DNA of 5,887 nt, from NCBI GenBank assembly GCA_008668455.1, contig RQCD01000143.1, positions 1 through 5,887 of the forward strand. The letters are read 5' to 3'. Source of the stretch: Clostridia bacterium (GTDB lineage: Bacteria > Bacillota > Clostridia > UBA1381). How positions within the stretch are numbered: position 1 is the first letter of the stretch; every line of letters begins with the position of its first letter. The position numbers and the translations under genes are program-made. Below are positions 1 to 4,408 of this stretch, one piece after another. The notes below the pieces were generated by a model, which was given only the letters and a program-made list of their open reading frames with translations, was not told where the DNA came from and did no database searches.

Positions 1-303
1 CAGAAAATGAAGGAAAAGCCGGCAGATGCGATCAAGGGTGAATTCACGTCAAACGGCTTTACCAATGAGTTGAAGCACACACGCGGCGTCATCTCCATGG
101 CAAGAACCAACGACCCGGACAGTGCGTCAAGTCAGTTCTTTATTATGCATGCAGACGCTCCGCATTTGGACGGAGAATACGCAGCATTCGGGAAAATTAC
201 CGAGGGACTGGATATTATTGACGAAATTGCTGAAACTGAAACTGCTACCAATGATATTCCGGTTAATCCGCAGGTGATCAAATCTATTACGATTCAGAAC
301 TAA
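1..303 (+). CDS. Peptidyl-prolyl cis-trans isomerase, cyclophilin type (5'-truncated, C-terminal 100 residues)
   Basis: This is the C-terminal part of a cyclophilin, an enzyme that speeds cis-trans isomerisation of Xaa-Pro bonds during protein folding. The frame is open from base 1, so the gene begins upstream of the window; the ATG at base 7 is internal, because the residues after it align with the middle of the complete paralogue downstream (the IKGEF segment). Visible family motifs are GVISMART, SASSQFFIMH and APHLDGEYAAFGKI, which form the proline-binding pocket. The FHR...GFMIQGG part of the active site lies outside the window. The stop codon is TAA at 301-303, and the next cyclophilin starts 19 bases later, so the two are probably co-transcribed. 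No signal peptide can be judged. The family call is secure; the substrate is unknown. Confidence 0.95.
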   Translation, partial: QKMKEKPADAIKGEFTSNGFTNELKHTRGVISMARTNDPDSASSQFFIMHADAPHLDGEYAAFGKITEGLDIIDEIAETETATNDIPVNPQVIKSITIQN

Positions 304-310
304 TTGCAGA

Positions 311-322
311 AAGGAACATAAT
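311..322 (+). promoter_or_regulatory. Ribosome binding site for the second cyclophilin gene
   Basis: AAGGA at 311-315 lies 7 bases before the ATG at 323. This supports that start and fits translation from a shared transcript with the gene ending at 303. Confidence 0.7.
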
Positions 323-799
323 ATGAATATTACCATTACAATGAGAGACGGCGGCGTGATGAAAGGGGAGCTTTATCCGGAAATCGCACCGATTACTGTA
401 GAAAACTTTTTAAAGCTTTGTGAGGATAATTTTTTCTCCGGTCTGATTTTCCACCGGGTGATTGCCGGATTCATGATCCAGGGCGGCGGTTATGATGAAA
501 ACGGACAGCATAAAGAAGCAGCTGCAATTAAGGGAGAATTTGATGCAAACGGTATTCCGAATCCGTTAAAGCATACCCGGGGAGTGTTGTCCATGGCAAG
601 AACCTCTTTTCCAAACAGTGCATCAAGTCAGTTCTTTATTATGCACCAGGATGCACCGCATTTAGACGGGCAGTATGCTGCATTTGGTAAAATTACGGAG
701 GGATTAGATGTGGTTGACCGCATTGCAGAAGCTCCGACCAATTTTTCTGATGAACCGATTGAACCGCAGATTATTGAATCTATTTTTGTGGAGGAATAA
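323..799 (+). CDS. Peptidyl-prolyl cis-trans isomerase, cyclophilin type (complete, 158 aa)
   Basis: This is a complete single-domain bacterial cyclophilin that catalyses prolyl cis-trans isomerisation. The sequence begins directly with the beta-strand MNITITMRDG and has no signal peptide or lipobox, so it is probably cytoplasmic. The active-site segment FHRVIAGFMIQGG (about residues 43-55) supplies the conserved Arg45, Phe50, Met51 and Gln53. MART (91-94) and SSQFFIMH (101-108) follow. At the position of the human cyclophilin A tryptophan that contacts cyclosporin there is His113 (APHLDG), as is common in bacterial members. The human His126 position is Tyr118. Length is normal for a minimal bacterial cyclophilin. 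It lies 19 bases after a close paralogue and is followed by a terminator, so it is the last gene of its unit. General folding or housekeeping is the likely role; specific clients cannot be inferred. Confidence 0.96.
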   Translation: MNITITMRDGGVMKGELYPEIAPITVENFLKLCEDNFFSGLIFHRVIAGFMIQGGGYDENGQHKEAAAIKGEFDANGIPNPLKHTRGVLSMARTSFPNSASSQFFIMHQDAPHLDGQYAAFGKITEGLDVVDRIAEAPTNFSDEPIEPQIIESIFVEE

Positions 800-806
800 C
801 AAAGAG

Positions 807-840
807 CCGGAGTAAGCTTTCTTTACTCCGGTGTTTTGTG
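807..840 (+). terminator. Rho-independent terminator after the cyclophilin pair
   Basis: A 10-bp stem (807-816 with 822-831, CCGGAGTAAG/TTTACTCCGG, one G-T pair) closes a 5-base loop and is followed by a T-rich run (TGTTTTGTGT). It starts 8 bases after the stop codon at 799 and separates the cyclophilin unit from the LCP operon, which has its own promoter. Confidence 0.85.
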
Positions 841-868
841 TCTAAATCATGAATTTTCTCAAAATTTC

Positions 869-897
869 TTGACGGAGAATCGGAATAGTGGTATAAT
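869..897 (+). promoter_or_regulatory. Sigma-A type promoter with extended -10 for the LCP operon
   Basis: The -35 box TTGACG is at 869-874 and the -10 box TATAAT at 892-897, separated by 17 bases. TGG immediately before TATAAT supplies an extended -10 (TGn). Transcription would start near 903-905, giving a leader of about 50 bases before the TTG start at 957. Five of six -35 bases and all six -10 bases match the vegetative consensus, which suggests strong constitutive expression. I see no clear operator palindrome overlapping it. Confidence 0.85.
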
Positions 898-944
898 ATG
901 CATGTTATTGTCGAAATATAAGAAATGCTTTTGAATATCGGAAT

Positions 945-959
945 GAGGGAAAAAATTTG
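945..959 (+). promoter_or_regulatory. Ribosome binding site fixing a TTG start for the first LCP gene
   Basis: GAGGG at 945-949 lies 7 bases before TTG at 957. The protein then begins MKRARPKK, matching MKRARSKK at the ATG start of the downstream paralogue. This supports TTG as the true initiator rather than the later internal ATG of KKMAEAE. Confidence 0.8.
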
Positions 960-2519
960 AAAAGAGCAAGACCAAAAAAATCTGTGTTTCGGAAAAAAAT
1001 GGCTGAAGCAGAGATTCAGACGGATCGGAAAGAAACGGCTGCAGAGGATTTAGAGAAAACGAAAAACCTTGATTTGAAGGGACTTGACCAAGGACAGGAA
1101 ACTGCAAGCTTTGAAATACCGCATGCGACAGAGTCGGAACAACCAGAAGAACAGGAGACAGAGGCTTCAGAAATGGAGAATGTGCCAAAACCGGAGGAAG
1201 AACACCGGGTCACATTGGAGGCAAAACTGAAACAAAAGCAGACGCAGAAAAAGAAAAAGCACAGACAAAAGCTTTTGATTTTAGCGGCAAGCCTTACAAC
1301 ACTGCTGTTAACCTTTGTGGTTGTGATGGGAATGAGCGGTTTTTTTCAGGACAGCTCTGCGGATAATGAGGAAATCACCGAGGAACAGGTTGAGCCGGTG
1401 GATAAATCGACCGGAAAAATTAACATTCTGATTCTGGGTGTAGATAAGGATGGACTCAGAACCGATACTATGATCGTTGCAAGCTACGATTTGGATGCGG
1501 CAAGGGTCAAGCTGTTATCCATTCCGCGCGATACGAGAATGTATGTCGGGAGCAGGTATCAGAAAATTAATGCCGCTCATGCAATCACGAAAAGCGGAAA
1601 AATTAAAGGTCCGCAGGGGTCGATTGAAGCCGTTACACGCTTAACGGCAATCCCGATTAATTATTATGTGGAATTTAGCTTTGATGCATTTAAAAAGGCA
1701 ATTGACGCTTTGGGCGGAATTGATTTTTATGTACCGCGTGATATGAATTATGAGGATCCTGTGCAGGATTTGTACATTCACTTAAAAGAAGGACAGCAGC
1801 ATTTAGACGGTGATAAGGCAGAACAATTAGTACGTTTTCGCCGTTATCCGGAGGGCGATATTGCCCGCGTCCAGATGCAGCAGGAATTTCTAAAGGCTGT
1901 TGCGGAGCAAAAGCTAAACAGTAGTATTATCACTAAGCTTCCTGATCTGTTCACTGTTTTAAAGGATGAAATCAATACAAATTTCACCCTTTTGGATATG
2001 ACAAAATACGGCGCAAATCTGATGGATTTAAAGGCAGAAAATGTAACAATGTATCAGCTACCGGGTGAATTTGGCGGCGCAGAGTATGACGCGTCTTATT
2101 GGATTGCCGATATGCCGGAGGTCAGAACCTTGGTGCAGGATGAGTTTGGTTATGACGCGGAAAAAGCGACAAACGGACCTCCGGGAACAAAGGGTGAGGA
2201 GACAAAGACCAAGGCGACAGCGAAAGCGACCAGTCATCCGGAAAAGACAAAAACGCCGTCGAAAACAGCCAAGCCAAGCAATACACCGGAAAAAACGCAT
2301 AATACAAGGGAAACTGTTAAGCCGAGCCATAGCGCAACACCGGCAGCAAGCCATAAGGCAACGCAAACACCGACCAATGCGCCGGAAAAAACCGCCGAGC
2401 CAGCCAAAGTACCGACTCCGAAGCCGACTGACGCTCCGGCAAAGACGGAAGAACCAGAGAAAACACCTCGTCCGGCACGTCCGACTGCAAAGCCGACCCA
2501 GGCACCGGAAAAGGAATAA
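957..2519 (+). CDS. LytR-CpsA-Psr (LCP) family cell-wall glycopolymer transferase, paralogue 1 (520 aa)
   Basis: LCP proteins move undecaprenyl-pyrophosphate-linked glycopolymers (teichoic acids, capsule or other wall polysaccharides) onto peptidoglycan outside the membrane. Layout: a charged, Glu-rich cytoplasmic region of about 104 residues; one membrane helix at about 105-126 (LLILAASLTTLLLTFVVVMG), giving an N-in, C-out topology; then the LCP domain at about 153-320. Visible motifs are ILILGVD (157-163), GLRTD (166-170), LLSIPRDT (186-193), YYVEFSFDAF (236-245), LDGDKAEQLVRFRR (283-296) and GDIARVQMQQEF (300-311). The Arg and Asp residues in these motifs are those that hold the pyrophosphate and metal. 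After about residue 405 there is a Lys/Thr/Pro/Ala tail with repeated PEKT-like units and no LPXTG. The start is TTG, supported by spacing and by homology to paralogue 2. The first gene of a two-gene operon, 12 bases before the next. The polymer acted on is unknown, and a regulatory role ('LytR') is unlikely. Confidence 0.93.
   Translation: MKRARPKKSVFRKKMAEAEIQTDRKETAAEDLEKTKNLDLKGLDQGQETASFEIPHATESEQPEEQETEASEMENVPKPEEEHRVTLEAKLKQKQTQKKKKHRQKLLILAASLTTLLLTFVVVMGMSGFFQDSSADNEEITEEQVEPVDKSTGKINILILGVDKDGLRTDTMIVASYDLDAARVKLLSIPRDTRMYVGSRYQKINAAHAITKSGKIKGPQGSIEAVTRLTAIPINYYVEFSFDAFKKAIDALGGIDFYVPRDMNYEDPVQDLYIHLKEGQQHLDGDKAEQLVRFRRYPEGDIARVQMQQEFLKAVAEQKLNSSIITKLPDLFTVLKDEINTNFTLLDMTKYGANLMDLKAENVTMYQLPGEFGGAEYDASYWIADMPEVRTLVQDEFGYDAEKATNGPPGTKGEETKTKATAKATSHPEKTKTPSKTAKPSNTPEKTHNTRETVKPSHSATPAASHKATQTPTNAPEKTAEPAKVPTPKPTDAPAKTEEPEKTPRPARPTAKPTQAPEKE
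2169..2516 (+). repeat. Low-complexity Lys/Thr/Pro/Ala coding tail of LCP paralogue 1
   Basis: About 115 codons (residues 405-520) are made almost entirely of Lys, Thr, Pro, Ala, Glu and Ser in imperfect short units such as PEKT, KPTDAP and KPTQAPEKE. The tail is predicted to be extracellular and disordered. A plausible role, inferred, is to span or bind the anionic wall. The composition also opens long spurious reading frames in other frames here. Confidence 0.8.
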
Positions 2520-2520
2520 A

Positions 2521-2531
2521 AAGGAGATTAT
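2521..2531 (+). promoter_or_regulatory. Ribosome binding site of LCP paralogue 2
   Basis: AAGGAG at 2521-2526 lies 5 bases before ATG at 2532, within the 12-base gap after the upstream stop codon. This tight spacing suggests an operon and coupled translation. Confidence 0.8.
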
Positions 2532-3854
2532 ATGAAACGAGCAAGATCGAAAAAAAGGTCATCCGACAAGGTGATCCCGATTAATGCAAACGTAAAAAAA
2601 GGAAAGAAACCGAAGAAAAAGGGAAAGGCGTGGAAAAAGATTGCTGCAGTGCTGGTGATTGCTGTGGCAGTCATCTTTATCGGTTTGGGATTTCAATTTG
2701 GCGGAGATAATGCGCTACTGCCGGTTGATACCTCGACTGGAAAAATGAATGTGCTCTTGATGGGTGTGGATAAAGAGGGATTGCGGACAGATGCCGTAAT
2801 GCTTGCATCCTATGATTTTGACACCGAGTCGGTAAAGCTATTATCTCTGCCGCGTGATACAAAATTTTATGTTACCAATAAAAAGAAATACCGGAAACTG
2901 ACCGAAATTCATGCGCTTAGCAACGGCAAGGGTGATATTGTAGGACCGCTTGGAACAATAGAAGCGGTGACCGCGATTACCTCCATTCCGATTCATTATT
3001 ATGTGGAATTCAGTTTTGACGCGATTGACCACATCATGGATATTTTAGGACCGGTCACCTTTGATGTTCCGGATATTGAGGGAAACGGTCAGGGTATGAA
3101 CTATGACGATCCGGCACAGGATCTGCACATCCACCTAAAGCCGGGGGTACAGGAGCTATCCGGTAATCAGGTGCAGCAATTCCTGCGCTACCGTAAGAGC
3201 AATAAGGGAACGGTTGACGGCAGTGACATCAGCCGTGTAGGACGTCAGCAGGAATTTGTCAAGGCGCTGATCGATCAAAAGGTCAATATGGCTTTGATTA
3301 TTAAAGCCGGTGACATTTTTTCCGAAATCAAAAAGGAGATTAAAACGAATTTCTCTGGCGGTGAAGTGGCGCGCTATGCAACCCATCTTCTAAAGCTTGA
3401 TCCGCAGAATATCCAAACCTTCCAGCTGCCGGGCGCAGATAAGCATGAAAAGGCTTGGTATTTTGTCTGTGATTTAGATGAGGCAAAGACGCTGATTGAA
3501 ACTGAATTTGGCTATGATGCGTCCGGAATCACCAATAAGGTGGAAATTACCCGAAAAGCCGTTAATCCAAAGGCAGTAAAAAAAGCAGAAAAAACAGAGG
3601 AGACAAGTGAGCCGACCAAAAAGGCAACCGCAAAGCCATCGAAAACACAATCGCCGCAGGATACAGAAGAGCCGGCGGCAACGAAAAAACCTGCCAAGAC
3701 CGAAACACCGGAAAAGACGGCAAAGCCGGCAGAGGAGGAAACTCCGAAGCCGACCAAAAAGGCAACACCCGAGCCGACAGAAGAACCGGCGGTGGATGAT
3801 GAACCGGAAATCGACAGCGAGCCGGATGATGATTTCATTGTGATTGACGAATAA
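2532..3854 (+). CDS. LytR-CpsA-Psr (LCP) family cell-wall glycopolymer transferase, paralogue 2 (440 aa)
   Basis: This is a second LCP transferase, homologous to the preceding gene along the whole catalytic domain. Layout: a short, very basic cytoplasmic N-terminus (residues 1-35, many Lys); a membrane helix at about 36-54 (IAAVLVIAVAVIFIGLGF); then an extracellular LCP domain at about 70-255. Motifs are VLLMGVD (74-80), GLRTD (83-87), LLSLPRDT (103-110), YYVEFSFDAI (156-165), QQFLRYRK (215-222) and SDISRVGRQQEF (231-242), so the full RxxRQQ signature is present. It has an inserted DIEGNGQG-like stretch (about 181-188) and a longer loop before SDISR than paralogue 1. The tail from about 341 is Lys/Thr/Pro-rich and ends strongly acidic (EPEIDSEPDDDFIVIDE). 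It lacks the 70-residue acidic cytoplasmic insert of paralogue 1. It is transcribed with paralogue 1 and ends at a strong terminator. The polymer substrate is unknown. Confidence 0.93.
   Translation: MKRARSKKRSSDKVIPINANVKKGKKPKKKGKAWKKIAAVLVIAVAVIFIGLGFQFGGDNALLPVDTSTGKMNVLLMGVDKEGLRTDAVMLASYDFDTESVKLLSLPRDTKFYVTNKKKYRKLTEIHALSNGKGDIVGPLGTIEAVTAITSIPIHYYVEFSFDAIDHIMDILGPVTFDVPDIEGNGQGMNYDDPAQDLHIHLKPGVQELSGNQVQQFLRYRKSNKGTVDGSDISRVGRQQEFVKALIDQKVNMALIIKAGDIFSEIKKEIKTNFSGGEVARYATHLLKLDPQNIQTFQLPGADKHEKAWYFVCDLDEAKTLIETEFGYDASGITNKVEITRKAVNPKAVKKAEKTEETSEPTKKATAKPSKTQSPQDTEEPAATKKPAKTETPEKTAKPAEEETPKPTKKATPEPTEEPAVDDEPEIDSEPDDDFIVIDE
3552..3851 (+). repeat. Low-complexity Lys/Thr/Pro/Glu coding tail of LCP paralogue 2, with a 19-bp direct repeat
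   Basis: Residues 341-440 are built from PTKKAT, PEKTAKP and EEPA-like units. An identical 19-base stretch occurs at 3610-3628 and 3748-3766, 138 bases (46 codons) apart and in frame, both encoding PTKKAT. Such repeats allow length change by slippage or recombination without a frameshift. The last 20 residues switch from basic to acidic. Confidence 0.8.
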
Positions 3855-3859
3855 AGATT

Positions 3860-3881
3860 TTTGAACCAATGGGGGTTCAAA
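3860..3881 (+). promoter_or_regulatory. Possible anti-terminator hairpin overlapping the downstream terminator
   Basis: TTTGAACC (3860-3867) can pair with GGTTCAAA (3874-3881) as an 8-bp stem with a 6-base loop. The right arm is the same segment used as the left arm of the terminator at 3871-3908, so the two structures exclude each other. The stop codon of the LCP gene is at 3852-3854, so a terminating ribosome would cover the first arm. Whether this is a real switch is an inference. Confidence 0.4.
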
Positions 3882-3913
3882 GCATTTTTTGTGATGCTTT
3901 GAACCTCCTTTTT
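3871..3913 (+). terminator. Strong Rho-independent terminator between the LCP operon and the DtxR-like gene
   Basis: A 15-bp stem (3871-3885 with 3894-3908) includes the perfect 12-base arms GGTTCAAAGCAT/ATGCTTTGAACC and one G-T pair. It closes an 8-base loop and is followed directly by TTTTT (3909-3913). It ends the LCP operon. Because the ribosome binding site of the next gene starts only 4 bases later, it may also limit read-through into that gene. Confidence 0.92.
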
Positions 3914-3916
3914 GTT

Positions 3917-3932
3917 AGGAGGAATGAATGTG
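3917..3932 (+). promoter_or_regulatory. Ribosome binding site fixing a GTG start for the DtxR-like gene
   Basis: A full AGGAGG at 3917-3922 lies 7 bases before GTG at 3930. The in-frame ATG at 3924 is only 1 base from the site, and the in-frame TTG at 3912 overlaps the terminator U-run, so GTG is the best initiator. I find no convincing -35/-10 pair between 3855 and 3917. Confidence 0.75.
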
Positions 3933-4352
3933 AAAAGCTTATCAGCAGTACAAAACGATCATTTAGAGGCAATCTACCGTATGACCAGTCTGACTGAATA
4001 TGTGCGTCTGACCGATCTTGCCCGGACGCTCTCTCTTTCCAAGCCAAGTGTTTACCGGGCGGTAAACGCGCTCAAAAAGGATGGGTATGTACAACATGAA
4101 CCGTATGGCGCGATCGGCTTGACAGAGGAGGGAAAAAAGTTAGGCGGCAGAATTTATGAGAGAAAACGCGTGGTAAAACGTTTTTTAAATGAAGTTCTAA
4201 AGTTGTCGGAAAAAGCAGCGGAACAAGAGGCGTCAAAGCTTTTGTCGGTGATGAGCGAAGAAGTGTATGCCGGTATGGAACGCTATTTTCTTTTGCGGAA
4301 ATCGGAAAATAAACGTTTTCTGTCCGGGGAGCTGATCGGCACATTAAAATAG
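3930..4352 (+). CDS. DtxR/MntR-like winged-helix transcriptional regulator with an altered metal site (140 aa)
   Basis: This looks like a member of the DtxR/MntR family, dimeric winged-helix repressors that usually sense Mn(II) or Fe(II). Residues 8-70 form the DNA-binding domain: the first helix NDHLEAIY (9-16), helix-turn-helix LTDLARTLSLSKPSVYRAVNALKKDGYV (27-54), and a wing ending GLTEEGKKLG (63-72). The remainder (about 74-122) is the helical dimerisation region, with IYERKRVVKRFL and SEEVYAGM matching family landmarks. There is no SH3-like third domain, as in MntR. Asp10 and Glu13 match two MntR metal ligands. By-eye alignment puts Lys79 where the family has His, and Ser102, Leu105 and Ser106 where it has Cys/Glu, Glu and His. 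Metal sensing may therefore be lost or changed. It is alone on its strand, behind a terminator and convergent with the beta-helix gene. Its targets are unknown. Confidence 0.8.
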   Translation: MKSLSAVQNDHLEAIYRMTSLTEYVRLTDLARTLSLSKPSVYRAVNALKKDGYVQHEPYGAIGLTEEGKKLGGRIYERKRVVKRFLNEVLKLSEKAAEQEASKLLSVMSEEVYAGMERYFLLRKSENKRFLSGELIGTLK

Positions 4353-4408
4353 GGGATGTCAAAACAGGCACAGACCGTTCTGCACTCTTTTTTTACACCC
4401 CCATCCTG
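4353..4408. other. Convergent intergenic gap with a possible weak terminator
   Basis: These 56 bases separate the stop codon of the regulator from the TAG stop of the minus-strand gene. A short stem CAGA/TCTG (4371-4374 with 4379-4382) precedes an uninterrupted T run at 4388-4394, so plus-strand termination is possible but weakly supported. GGGG(A)TGT near 4353-4359 can also pair with ACACCCC near 4395-4401, which could serve both strands. Confidence 0.3.

Noticed and set aside
7..9. ATG at base 7 as the start of the first cyclophilin
   Set aside because: The protein would lack the N-terminal strand and the FHR/GFMIQGG active-site region that the adjacent paralogue has; the frame is open from base 1.
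2065..2535. A 156-codon plus-strand frame rich in Arg/Gln/Lys inside the tail of LCP paralogue 1
   Set aside because: It overlaps the low-complexity tail in another frame, has no ribosome binding site, and its composition is what shifted Lys/Thr/Pro codons produce.
957..3854. LytR-type transcription regulators (the older annotation for this family)
   Set aside because: Both proteins have a membrane helix followed by an extracellular LCP domain with pyrophosphate-binding Arg/Asp motifs, and no DNA-binding domain is visible.
3474..3880. Two minus-strand frames (131 and 122 codons), one rich in Ser/Gly/Val and one in Cys/Arg/Phe
   Set aside because: They are antisense shadows of the repetitive tail of LCP paralogue 2. 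Their membrane-like or repeat-like look comes from the complement of Lys/Pro/Thr codons.
3871..3908. The inverted repeat as an operator for the DtxR-like protein
   Set aside because: The arms are long with an 8-base loop and a U run, which fits a terminator. DtxR-family operators usually have shorter, closely spaced half-sites, and nothing specific supports binding here.
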